Positions 53,950 through 62,444 of a stretch of DNA of 64,000 nt are shown piece by piece. Every line of letters begins with the position of its first letter. Position 1 is the first letter of the stretch. The position numbers were made by a program, and so were the translations under genes. Source of the stretch: Flavivirga rizhaonensis (GTDB lineage Bacteria > Bacteroidota > Bacteroidia > Flavobacteriales > Flavobacteriaceae); the NCBI RefSeq assembly GCF_004791695.1, contig NZ_SRSO01000024.1:1-64000 (forward strand). The letters are read 5' to 3'. The notes below the pieces were generated by a model, which did not search any database, was not told the DNA's origin, and saw only the letters and a program-made list of their open reading frames with translations.

Positions 53950-54798
53950 ATGCAATTTTCAATCTTCAATCTTCGGTCAATAACAAAAAAGAAAGCTTAT
54001 ATTCTCTCTATAATAATCACACTTATATCGTTTAGCTTTTCTTTTGCTCAATACAATATTCCAGACATTCCTAAAGAGCAAACAAGTGTTTATGACTATA
54101 TTAATTTACTCACGCCTTCTCAAAATAAAAGTCTAGAACAAAAACTCATAAAATATTCAGATACGACCTCAACACAAATTGTTATCGCAATTATAGCTTC
54201 AACCCATGGAGAAAATATTGGGCTATTAGCTCCAAGATGGGGCCATAAATGGGGCGTTGGACAAGCTAAAGAAGATAATGGTGTATTTGTTTTATTAGCT
54301 AAAGATGATCGAAAAATCTGGATTTCTCCAGGCTATGGTGTTGAACATAAGCTAACAGCAGGGATTACAGGAGAAATTATAAGAAATGTTATCATTCCAG
54401 AATTTAAACGTGGCGATTATCATAGCGGATTAAACAAAGGAGCTGATGCTATCTTTCAAGTTTTAAACGGAGAATATAAAGGGACTCGCAAAAAATCATC
54501 AGATAATGGATTCCCTATTGGATTTATTTTCATTCTTATATTTATTTTTATCATCATACTTATTTCTATTTCCAAAAATAGACGTGGCGGTGGTGGTGGA
54601 AATAGAGGCAATAGATCTAGAGGCAGTGATATTCTAGAGGCTATCATACTTAGTAATATGGGGCGTGGTAATTATAATCGGGGTTCATCTAGCGGTTGGG
54701 GCGGAAGCTCAGGAGGTGGAAGTTTCGGTGGCGGTGGTTTTGGTGGAGGCTTCGGCGGCGGCGGTTTCTCTGGTGGAGGCGCAGGGGGTAGTTGGTAA
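53950..54798 (+). CDS. TPM-domain membrane protein with Gly-rich tail (YgcG-like)
   Basis: A 282-residue protein: signal peptide (about 14-33, ending FSFAQ), TPM domain (about 40-170: TSVYDYINLLTPSQNKSLEQ, GVFVLLAKDDRKIWISPGYG), one membrane helix (about 192-212) and a tail of about 65 residues rich in Gly and Ser (KNRRGGGGGNRGNRS, then GGGFGGGFGGGGFSGGG). It should sit in the cell membrane with the TPM domain outside. A decayed copy of its tail lies at 57687-57764 and 58053-58130. A terminator follows the stop. Confidence 0.92.
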   Translation: MQFSIFNLRSITKKKAYILSIIITLISFSFSFAQYNIPDIPKEQTSVYDYINLLTPSQNKSLEQKLIKYSDTTSTQIVIAIIASTHGENIGLLAPRWGHKWGVGQAKEDNGVFVLLAKDDRKIWISPGYGVEHKLTAGITGEIIRNVIIPEFKRGDYHSGLNKGADAIFQVLNGEYKGTRKKSSDNGFPIGFIFILIFIFIIILISISKNRRGGGGGNRGNRSRGSDILEAIILSNMGRGNYNRGSSSGWGGSSGGGSFGGGGFGGGFGGGGFSGGGAGGSW

Positions 54799-54819
54799 GT
54801 TTACTCTGTGCCAATAAAA

Positions 54820-54848
54820 AAGTCTCAACCTATAAATGATTGAGACTT
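54820..54848. terminator. intrinsic terminator between convergent genes
   Basis: A 9-bp stem (AAGTCTCAA with TTGAGACTT), extended by flanking A and T runs, with an 11-base loop. It serves the TPM gene and probably also the TlpA-like gene ending at 54871. Confidence 0.68.
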
Positions 54849-54870
54849 CTTTGTTCAATAACCGTCTAAG

Positions 54871-57450
54871 TTATTTCTGTATTTCAGCTTTAAAAATTGT
54901 TTTGAGTTTAGCATTCGGGTTATGCCCCATTTTAGGGTTTACAACTTTACCTTGCTTATTTACCAATACATAATGGGGGATTCCTGAAATATTAAATTTC
55001 TCAGTTAAGTAATTCCATTCATCTGCTGATACTCTGTAATGCTCTCCTTTAATATTTGCAATAGCATTTTTCCATGTACCTTCTGGAGATGTTTGGTTTG
55101 TGATATATAAAAAAACGACATCATCATTTTTCATAGTTTCTTTAAGTGGTGCAATTCTTTTTATACCAGATTTACAAGGTGCGCACCATGTTGCCCAAAA
55201 ATCTACATACACAACTTTCCCTTTAAACTTTTTAAGCATTGTATCAAACAGCTCATCTCCTTCTGTTTTATTGACTTGATTAACATTATACCCTCCTTTT
55301 GTTTTGTTTTTTTCAATATTGATTTTTGTTTGCTCATTAGTCACAGCTAGATAGTTTGCCAAAAAGGGATTTTTTATTTCGCTTTGAACCTGTGTTAACT
55401 CATCATCTGTATACACATTATAATCTTCCAATCTTTTGCTTGCTCTTTGAAACCTTATTACATCATATAGGAACGCATCAGATTTACCAAAAAAAGCTTT
55501 AATATTATTATCCCTATCAGAATAGTATTTATCGCTACTCATATCTGAATAGCTCTTTCCATACTTATTATAAAACTGTACTTTCACTTTTCCATACGTT
55601 TCATTAAAAACACGTTCTTTTTCATATTCCTCTTTAGTTTTCATGATTTTAACGGCTTCTATCATTTTCATTTCTTCATCAGATAGTATTTCTCCTTTTT
55701 CTTTTAAGTACTCAGCCATATTTAAAAGAAAATGACTATGCTTAGGCTTTAAATCATTTTCTTTTAAATAGTCACCATAAGCCTTAGTATTATCTTGGTT
55801 CTTTTTATAAAACGCTTGTTCAACTTTGCCATAAGCTTTTCTAAAAAGCTGTTCTTTCTTAATTATTTCAGGTGTTTCTATTTGTTTACTCATTTCTACC
55901 ATCTCTAATTCTTCTACTGTAAGCTCTTTATTATTTTTTTGTAACCAATCTGCAAATTCTACTAAAGTTGCCCTGGAAGATTGGTTTACTTTAAAAAGGT
56001 CAGCATATATTAATCTGTTTACGAAAAAATAATAGCCGTTGGATAGTAGTGCTAATCTATTGTTTATAATATCTTTTGGGATAAAATCATAATAGTCTTC
56101 ATGAACCTTAAAATCTTTAAAAGGTTTTTTATTTTCGACTGATTTCGCCTTTTCATTTTGACTCTTTAAGCTTCTTCTAAACATTCCATAACCTAAAGCA
56201 TTTTGGTAGGCTGTTAATTCTATTTGTATGTTCTTAATTTGAAATGCTTTCGCACTTACAAAATGACTACTAGCATATTCTTTTAGAGCTTTTAACTCTT
56301 TATCTCTTACATCCAAACATACTTTTTTATAATCTTTGGGGGAAGTGAGACCTATGTTTTTCCTTGTTTTTTGGTGATTAAAATACCTTATAAACTCCAA
56401 AGCTTGTAAATCTGAATTTACTTGAGCACAATCTCCCATGAAAAATGATTCTTTTCCATCTATACAATGAAACGTTTCCTTACTTGGTTCTACAAAAACT
56501 GAATAAGCGCCATTTGGCATACGTACAAATGTAGACTGCGGATGAGTAATTGGAAACTTTACAGAAAAGCTACCATCATCAGCAATTTTAATTAAATAGG
56601 TGTCTTGATGCCCAGAAAAGGCATTATTAACATGCATAGTCCCTGTTTTTTGCTCTGCCCTAGTTGTAAAACCTTTTATAAATCCAGAATATGTTGTTGA
56701 ATCTAAATTAAATATAGGTTCTGTATATTCAACATTATTAACTAATTTGTAATTAGGATTATTTACTTTCTTTAAACTATAACTTTGTAATTTTTTTCGA
56801 TTCTCACCAAATTCTACTTTATCATTTTTAAGAAGTTTGGCATACACTGTTTTTATAGTACTTCCATTTTCTAAAACTATTGTGTACTTTTTCCCTTTCG
56901 CTTCTATAGACTTATAATTCCAAATATGCTTGTCTATAACGGCTCTTTTCGAATAAAAACCGTAATGCCATTGATTGCTTCCGTCTGTTAACATCCAATT
57001 TCCTCTAAGTACTTTTGGTAACCTTAAAACATCTTCGTCTTCATTAATTACTATATCATAAACTTTCCAATCTCCACCTTCATTAGCTTCGCCAAAATCA
57101 ATTGTTTTAATGTTCTTATCTAATTTTGGAAAATACAGACTGTAAATGTTTTCACCAGATTCTGGAACTGCATTCCATTTTCCTAGTTTCGTTCCCCTAG
57201 CTTTGGTTATAAATAACTTATCTCCTCCCTTTAAATCTTGTATGTAAGATTGCTTAGGAATAAAGAAACGGCCACCAGGGTGCATTTTAAGATGAAAATG
57301 CAATACTGTTGTTGTATCTAACAATTCTACTTTTGTGATGGTTCCAGGAAGAGAATTAAATCCGTATTCCGGATTTTCAATTACTTTTTGTGCAAATGTG
57401 TTAATGCATACGAATCCTAATAGGAAAGTGATGACGATGCTTTTTTTCAT
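54871..57450 (-). CDS. large exported thioredoxin-like protein (TlpA/AhpC-type)
   Basis: An 859-residue protein with a signal peptide (KKSIVITFLLGFVCINTFAQ). A long N-terminal and middle part (about 25-690) is strand-rich then helical, with two near-repeats (MVEMSKQIETPEIIKKEQLF and KMIEAVKIMKTKEEYEKERV). The C-terminal 140 residues are thioredoxin-fold: VYVDFWATWCAPCKSGIKRI, with the CxxC pair. It should act as a periplasmic or surface thiol-disulfide oxidoreductase. The start at 57450 is preferred over an upstream ATG at 57462. The substrate and the role of the large N-terminal region are unknown. Confidence 0.85.
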   Translation of the reverse strand: MKKSIVITFLLGFVCINTFAQKVIENPEYGFNSLPGTITKVELLDTTTVLHFHLKMHPGGRFFIPKQSYIQDLKGGDKLFITKARGTKLGKWNAVPESGENIYSLYFPKLDKNIKTIDFGEANEGGDWKVYDIVINEDEDVLRLPKVLRGNWMLTDGSNQWHYGFYSKRAVIDKHIWNYKSIEAKGKKYTIVLENGSTIKTVYAKLLKNDKVEFGENRKKLQSYSLKKVNNPNYKLVNNVEYTEPIFNLDSTTYSGFIKGFTTRAEQKTGTMHVNNAFSGHQDTYLIKIADDGSFSVKFPITHPQSTFVRMPNGAYSVFVEPSKETFHCIDGKESFFMGDCAQVNSDLQALEFIRYFNHQKTRKNIGLTSPKDYKKVCLDVRDKELKALKEYASSHFVSAKAFQIKNIQIELTAYQNALGYGMFRRSLKSQNEKAKSVENKKPFKDFKVHEDYYDFIPKDIINNRLALLSNGYYFFVNRLIYADLFKVNQSSRATLVEFADWLQKNNKELTVEELEMVEMSKQIETPEIIKKEQLFRKAYGKVEQAFYKKNQDNTKAYGDYLKENDLKPKHSHFLLNMAEYLKEKGEILSDEEMKMIEAVKIMKTKEEYEKERVFNETYGKVKVQFYNKYGKSYSDMSSDKYYSDRDNNIKAFFGKSDAFLYDVIRFQRASKRLEDYNVYTDDELTQVQSEIKNPFLANYLAVTNEQTKINIEKNKTKGGYNVNQVNKTEGDELFDTMLKKFKGKVVYVDFWATWCAPCKSGIKRIAPLKETMKNDDVVFLYITNQTSPEGTWKNAIANIKGEHYRVSADEWNYLTEKFNISGIPHYVLVNKQGKVVNPKMGHNPNAKLKTIFKAEIQK

Positions 57451-57686
57451 GGTTATTGTCAATGGATTGATTTGATTATTAATAGCTCTTGTTATAACGA
57501 ATGTAAAACATAAATCATATAAAGATTCTTAATTAAATTGTAAAACATTTAAGTTTTATGATAAAACCCCAACAGCTGTTTCTATGACCTTTAAAAATAT
57601 CTGGTTTGGTATAAAGCCGAAATAATATGATTGACAAATCTGTAAAAGGTTGATTTATTTATAACTCTTGATTTGTAAAATTAGGC

Positions 57687-57764
57687 AAAAATAGACGCGG
57701 TGGTGACAATAGAGGTAATAGAAGTGATCTTTTAGAAGCTATTATTTTAACAAACTCGATTTAA
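57687..57764 (+). pseudogene. decayed fragment of a TPM-gene tail, part 1
   Basis: Translated in one frame this reads KNRRGGDNRGNRSDLLEAII, then LTNSI and a stop, against KNRRGGGGGNRGNRSRGSDI, then LEAIILSN, in the intact TPM protein at 53950-54798. There is no start, no TPM domain and no upstream continuation in frame, so it is a remnant of a second gene or of a partial duplication. It breaks off at the point where the second part begins about 290 bases later. Confidence 0.7.
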
Positions 57765-57809
57765 TTTTTTTATAAAAAATAATATTAAGTCAATGATTTT
57801 TAAGTGTTT

Positions 57810-57985
57810 GCCATTTCGACAGAGCGAAATATAAGCCTTTCGACTTTAGTTTATGCTGAGCGTAGTCGAAGTACTCAAGATAAACTTTCGAGAAATCTCA
57901 TAAGGATGGGATTCCTCCTCTATAGCTACGCTATATACGTTCAAGTAAAATATATTTTACTCTCCGTAGCATTCGGAATGACATA
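57810..57985. repeat. repeat-rich spacer inside the TPM remnant
   Basis: It contains ATTTCGACAGAGCGAAAT, TTTCGACTTTAGTTTATGC with GATAAACTTTCGAG-type inward pairing, TAGC-TAC-GCTA, and a final CATTCGGAATGACA. Short open frames over it (to 60 codons) are composed of these palindromes and are not genes. Its signature motifs resemble the other intergenic palindromes in this window. Confidence 0.55.
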
Positions 57986-58052
57986 GTTTCTTTATTAAAA
58001 TATTTAAACGACTGACTATCCGTTTTTAACATGTCGAACTCACGTTATTTTA

Positions 58053-58130
58053 AGTAATGGAATGTGGTAATTACCGCCGAGGATTTTCTGGAGACTTTGG
58101 TTATTGTGGTACTAATGAAATCGCAATTAT
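58053..58130 (+). pseudogene. decayed fragment of a TPM-gene tail, part 2
   Basis: AGTAATGGAATGTGGTAATT aligns with AGTAATATGGGGCGTGGTAA of the intact gene just after the LEAIILSN codons, and the frame continues CGNYRRGFSGDFGYCG against GRGNYNRGSSSGWGGS. This joins part 1, so the remnant was split by an insertion of about 290 bases. Confidence 0.6.
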
Positions 58131-58199
58131 AAACATACCATCTAAAGCTAAAAGTTTGTCAGTAGATACATAATCTATAATAATCTCTTCTGTTGATTT

Positions 58200-59447
58200 T
58201 TAGTTTTTAAATATTTTGATCAAAATATTTTCTAAATCGTCGTTGGCAATATTTTTTTCTATAAGATTACCTTCTGGATCGACCATGAATACAGCAGGAA
58301 AGCCTTGCACTCCATATTTTATGACTGCGGAATTCTCTTTAAAAGCATTTTTATCTATAACTTGAGGCCACGTTTGTTGATGTTTTTTAATGACTCCTAA
58401 CCATTTCTTGGCATTCTTATCTCCATGTATGCCTATAATTTCCAGGCCTTGATCTTTATATTTAGCATACGTTTTCTTTAACTTTGGTATTTTAGCAATA
58501 CAAGGACCACAGTAATAGGCCCAAAAATCAATAAGTACATATTTGCCTTTAAAGCCTGATAAAGAGATTATTTCTCCACTTGGGTTTTCTAGAGAGAAGT
58601 CAGGCGCTTTATCTCCTATTTTCAAACCGACAATAGATGTATACCTTGCCCGTGTTGATTTATATAAAGGAACTTCTTTTAAGCTTTTTAACTCTTCCAA
58701 AATGTTGTTAATCTCGGGCACTTCAAAAGATCCATCAAATAGTTTTGGACCATATTCATTTAAAAGTACATGAAGACTTATAACCGACTCTTTATTTTTT
58801 AGTGCATATTGCTTTTTGAATTCTTTTTCAAGGCTTAACCAAACTGCTTTTAAACTATCATTTTTAAATTTCTTTTGCTTTATCAAAGCAGAATCAGGTT
58901 CTTTACTAAACAACGCATCATAATAATCATTATCTGCTACTTGTAGCTTTTTCTGCAATGTTTTACTGTTTTCAAAAAAGTCTCTGTAGAGTTTAAGATA
59001 CTCTTTATATTCTGAAGTTTTTGGAGAACCAGCCGCATTATAGTCTAAATTATTAAAAGCAGGTAAACGTACTGGTTTAAAGTCTAAAGGTAGCTCTACA
59101 CTAAGATTTATATTTTTTGCCTCGTTAAAAAAGTTAAAAGTATATTTTATAGTATCTCCTTCATAAAAAATTATTGAAGCAAATGCTGGGTGCTCTATCT
59201 TTCCTTCAAATACAAATTCACCATTTCTCATTTGTGTAGTTTGCGTTTTTTCAGGCCTGCCTCTTTCATCAATTGCTTGATGTAATTCAACTTCAATATT
59301 TTTAAAATCATACCTATTAATAGTTCCTTTTATAGAAAACGTATTATCTTCTTTTATTTTATTATCTGACTTGCAACTCATTAAAGTCAAAAAGAAAAAT
59401 ACGGGAATAGTGACTAAGATTATTTTTATTAATTTTCTCAATAGCAT
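58200..59447 (-). CDS. TlpA-like thiol-disulfide lipoprotein
   Basis: A 415-residue lipoprotein (FFFLTLMSC, Cys25). An N-terminal region (about 30-250), similar to the DUF4369-type beta domain then helical, is followed by a thioredoxin-like domain at about 275-415 with FWAYYCGPCIAKIPKLKK. The active site reads WAYYCGPC where most relatives have WATWCGPC; both Cys are kept. The cis-Pro region is QGFPAVFMVDPEGN. It should reduce or oxidise thiols at the cell surface or periplasm. It follows the next TlpA-like gene by 12 bases in the same transcript. Confidence 0.87.
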   Translation of the reverse strand: MLLRKLIKIILVTIPVFFFLTLMSCKSDNKIKEDNTFSIKGTINRYDFKNIEVELHQAIDERGRPEKTQTTQMRNGEFVFEGKIEHPAFASIIFYEGDTIKYTFNFFNEAKNINLSVELPLDFKPVRLPAFNNLDYNAAGSPKTSEYKEYLKLYRDFFENSKTLQKKLQVADNDYYDALFSKEPDSALIKQKKFKNDSLKAVWLSLEKEFKKQYALKNKESVISLHVLLNEYGPKLFDGSFEVPEINNILEELKSLKEVPLYKSTRARYTSIVGLKIGDKAPDFSLENPSGEIISLSGFKGKYVLIDFWAYYCGPCIAKIPKLKKTYAKYKDQGLEIIGIHGDKNAKKWLGVIKKHQQTWPQVIDKNAFKENSAVIKYGVQGFPAVFMVDPEGNLIEKNIANDDLENILIKIFKN

Positions 59448-59459
59448 ATCAATACGAGT

Positions 59460-60842
59460 TTAAATATCTAAACTATTTAATAGCGTTATAAATTTTTTAT
59501 CAGAAGGTCTTGGTGCATTGGAGCTAATGATCTCACCTTCTGTTCCAATTAGTATAAATCTAGGGATACCCCCAACATTATAGCTTTTCATAAAATCAGC
59601 ACTTAAACTCTTATCTGCGAACAGTTGGATACCTGTAAGTGCTTTATCTTTTACAAATTTTTTCCATTTTTCAAAATCCTTTTTACTATCTACTGAAATA
59701 CTTACAAATTCAATATTTTTATCATGGTATTGTTCTTCTATTTTTTTTAGAGCTGGTATTTCTTGAATACAAGGCAGACACCAAGTTGCCCATATATCTA
59801 TATATACATATTTCCCTTTTAAGTCATCTAAAGAAGTTGTTCCTTCTTTATAGTTTTCATAGTTCTCAAATTTTGGAGAGGGTTGCCCTGACGCTGTAGT
59901 GACAGTTTCGTTATAAATTTCTATAATTTGATTTTTTTTATCCTCATTTGTTGCTATAGAAAGAAAATCGTTCTTTATTACATTCAATTTATCGGCGCTT
60001 ATAGAAGAACCTAACATGGCGTTCATTGTCATTTTATATGCCACTTCATCCTTAATGTATTTATTAGAAATCGCTTTAATAAGTTTTAATTTTATATTAT
60101 ACAAATCTGTTACACTATCTTTTTTCTTAGCCTCTTTAGCTTTATTAGAAATTTGAGTTAAAACTAATTGTCTGTAACGAGATGTATAATGAAAATCTTC
60201 TTCGTTATTTATATCAAGATTAATTATTTCATCTTGGTATTTTTTTGGCAACTGAAAACTTTTGTTATCATCTAATTGCCTATTTTTATAACTATTAAAC
60301 TCATTAAGTCGCATATAATTTAGTCGTCTTCTTTCTGCTATTTTAAATGCTTTTGGCAGATTAAATTCTTCTAGTTTAGTAACTAAAGCTTGGTATAAAT
60401 TCTCTATAGCAGTATACGTTTTTTGGGGTTCGACACTCGTCTTATTTTCTTTGCTGTATTTATTAACAATAGTATATTTATGTAATAGGTAATTTGATTC
60501 TTTAGCAGTGTTGCCAGAATATTTGATTGCACTCAATAAGTCTTGATTACTAATTTCTACATGTAAATTGGCTCCTGGATACAAATAAATACCAGTCGTA
60601 CCATTAGAGTTCGCTAATTTATACTCAACTGGTCTTTCCAACTTAATGGTGTCTTTAAAACTACCATCATCTTCAATTTTCAAAGGACCCAATACGTAAT
60701 CTTTGAACAACAGTAAGTCACCTTCATAATCGATTGTTTTACCAGATAGTATAGCATAATCTACTTTCTCAGCCGGTATATTTGGTTTGCATGATGTTAT
60801 AAATATTACAACTATCAAAACTAGAATACGTATTATCTTCAT
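59460..60842 (-). CDS. TlpA-like thiol-disulfide lipoprotein
   Basis: A 460-residue lipoprotein (IFITSC, Cys18). An N-terminal DUF4369-like beta region, a helical middle (about 120-310) and a thioredoxin domain at about 325-460 with YIDIWATWCLPCIQEIPALK (CxxC) and VGGIPRFILIGTEG (cis-Pro). It sits directly after the SusD gene and a palindrome, and before the other TlpA-like gene. This SusC-SusD-redoxin grouping is frequent in Flavobacteriia and suggests that disulfide exchange accompanies nutrient uptake; the target is unknown. Confidence 0.87.
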   Translation of the reverse strand: MKIIRILVLIVVIFITSCKPNIPAEKVDYAILSGKTIDYEGDLLLFKDYVLGPLKIEDDGSFKDTIKLERPVEYKLANSNGTTGIYLYPGANLHVEISNQDLLSAIKYSGNTAKESNYLLHKYTIVNKYSKENKTSVEPQKTYTAIENLYQALVTKLEEFNLPKAFKIAERRRLNYMRLNEFNSYKNRQLDDNKSFQLPKKYQDEIINLDINNEEDFHYTSRYRQLVLTQISNKAKEAKKKDSVTDLYNIKLKLIKAISNKYIKDEVAYKMTMNAMLGSSISADKLNVIKNDFLSIATNEDKKNQIIEIYNETVTTASGQPSPKFENYENYKEGTTSLDDLKGKYVYIDIWATWCLPCIQEIPALKKIEEQYHDKNIEFVSISVDSKKDFEKWKKFVKDKALTGIQLFADKSLSADFMKSYNVGGIPRFILIGTEGEIISSNAPRPSDKKFITLLNSLDI

Positions 60843-60888
60843 AAGATTTTTTTAATGGATAATTGGTGAATAAAAAATTTAAGATTTA

Positions 60889-61019
60889 GAGACTGTCTGA
60901 AAAGTGGTTAATCTTGTCATTCAGAGCAACGCGAAGAATCTTATTTCACTCATAATCAGAGTCATATATTTTAAAGAGATTCTTCATTCCATTCAGAATG
61001 ACACTTTTTAGACAGCCTC
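60889..61019. repeat. imperfect palindrome inside the SusD-redoxin operon
   Basis: Outer arms GAGACTGTCTGAAAAGTG and CACTTTTTAGACAGCCTC pair with three differences; inner arms TTGTCATTCAGAGCAAC and GAATGGAATGAAGAATC-type sequences follow. It carries the GTCATTC signature of the other intergenic palindromes. Lying between SusD and the first redoxin gene, it could form an mRNA hairpin lowering downstream expression. Confidence 0.65.
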
Positions 61020-61045
61020 TTTTTTTCAGCTAAATGATATTACAA

Positions 61046-62440
61046 CTATTCCCTAGGGTTTTGGGAAATTTGCCCATTACTGGTTTGAATCACATTTTCA
61101 CTTAGAGGCACTGCCCAATTAATACTATTAGGCGTAAAGGTTACACTTCCTCTAGTTAATGATATTCCTGCATTTTCAATAGCATTTAAGCGTTTTATAT
61201 CAAAAAAACGTTCGCCGGTTACATGAAATTCTCGTCTTCTTTCGTCTATAATGTGTGCGATAGCTTCGGCATCGTTTGCAGCAGTCAATATATGACTTCC
61301 ATTTGCTACAAAAAGTGCATCAAAACGTTTAGAACGAAATTCGTTAACAACCTCCATAGCCTCACTGGCATTACCAGTTCTTGCCAAACATTCCGCCTTA
61401 ATTAAGAACAGCTTAGGCACAGCAACTCCCATTTCATAAAAGGAAAAGGCTGGAACAAAATATTTCCCTGTGGTGGCATCTTGCCTCACTAAAAGAAACC
61501 TTAAATCATTATCAGTATCGCTCATTGCAACTAATTCATCAGAATAATCTGAAAATGTTATATCTTGAAAGGTATTGTTATCAAAAATAGATACTACAGA
61601 ACTAGCGCCTTTGTACAGTAAACTCTCAGAATTTTCGATAGTAAACGGAAGACTATTAAAAGGTCCCAAATCAGTATTATAATCCAATAGTGTATTATTA
61701 AGGCTTAAAGCTTCATCAACATTTAAAAGTGCATCAGCATAATTACCCATGTGCAACTGTACATCTGCTAATAAACCATAAGCACTGCCTTTAGAAGGCC
61801 TATCTCTTGTAGTAATAGCCTCTGGCAAAAAAGTGATGGCATCATTTAAATCTTGTAAAATAAGATTATATACCTCGTTAACAGAACTTCTATTTATAGG
61901 TACACTATCATCTGAAAACACCTTTAAAATGGGAACTCCAGAACCTGGCTGGTCGGCCTCTGGTAAGCCATAATGAGGTCCATAAATATTAACCAATTGA
62001 AAATAACTATAAGCCCTATGTACTTTGGCCTCTCCTATGTATTGCTCTTTTAGAGGATTTGTGGTATCGAGATTTTCTAACACCTCTAAGATATGATTTG
62101 CAGTACCTATAGTCATATAATATGAGTTCCATAAATTGTCCGGAATATTAGGTGTATAAAATACAGGCCTTAAATTGTAGATATTAGCTATAAAAACTTC
62201 GTCACGTTCACTCTCTGATAACAACAATTTATCCTCTCCAATTTCTATATTATCGCTTATTAAACTTGGGATCGTATTGTTTTGTATAAGGGACAATCTT
62301 TGGGCATCACTTAATAAAAGATCAACGTCTTCTAAACTGGTTGCAATAGCATTTCCTCTTGGTTCTATATCTACATAGTCATCGCAAGCTTGCAGATTCA
62401 ATAATAGGATTCCTAAAATTATATATATTATTTTTTTCAT
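61046..62440 (-). CDS. RagB/SusD family outer-membrane lipoprotein
   Basis: A 464-residue lipoprotein (LLNLQAC lipobox, Cys19; then DDYVDIEPRGNAIAT, a usual SusD start). TPR-like helices include GEAKVHRAYSYFQLVNIYG, and RREFHVTGERFFDIKRLN is near the C-terminus. It binds the ligand on the outer surface and caps the SusC barrel encoded four bases upstream. It differs in sequence from the SusD at 5294, so the substrates probably differ too. Substrate unknown; no hydrolase gene is visible nearby. Confidence 0.93.
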   Translation of the reverse strand: MKKIIYIILGILLLNLQACDDYVDIEPRGNAIATSLEDVDLLLSDAQRLSLIQNNTIPSLISDNIEIGEDKLLLSESERDEVFIANIYNLRPVFYTPNIPDNLWNSYYMTIGTANHILEVLENLDTTNPLKEQYIGEAKVHRAYSYFQLVNIYGPHYGLPEADQPGSGVPILKVFSDDSVPINRSSVNEVYNLILQDLNDAITFLPEAITTRDRPSKGSAYGLLADVQLHMGNYADALLNVDEALSLNNTLLDYNTDLGPFNSLPFTIENSESLLYKGASSVVSIFDNNTFQDITFSDYSDELVAMSDTDNDLRFLLVRQDATTGKYFVPAFSFYEMGVAVPKLFLIKAECLARTGNASEAMEVVNEFRSKRFDALFVANGSHILTAANDAEAIAHIIDERRREFHVTGERFFDIKRLNAIENAGISLTRGSVTFTPNSINWAVPLSENVIQTSNGQISQNPRE

Positions 62441-62444
62441 CTTT

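Noticed and set aside
57804..57986. 60-codon plus-strand frame
   Set aside because: The frame runs through palindromic repeat sequence and includes repeated ERSRST-type residues from it; not a gene.
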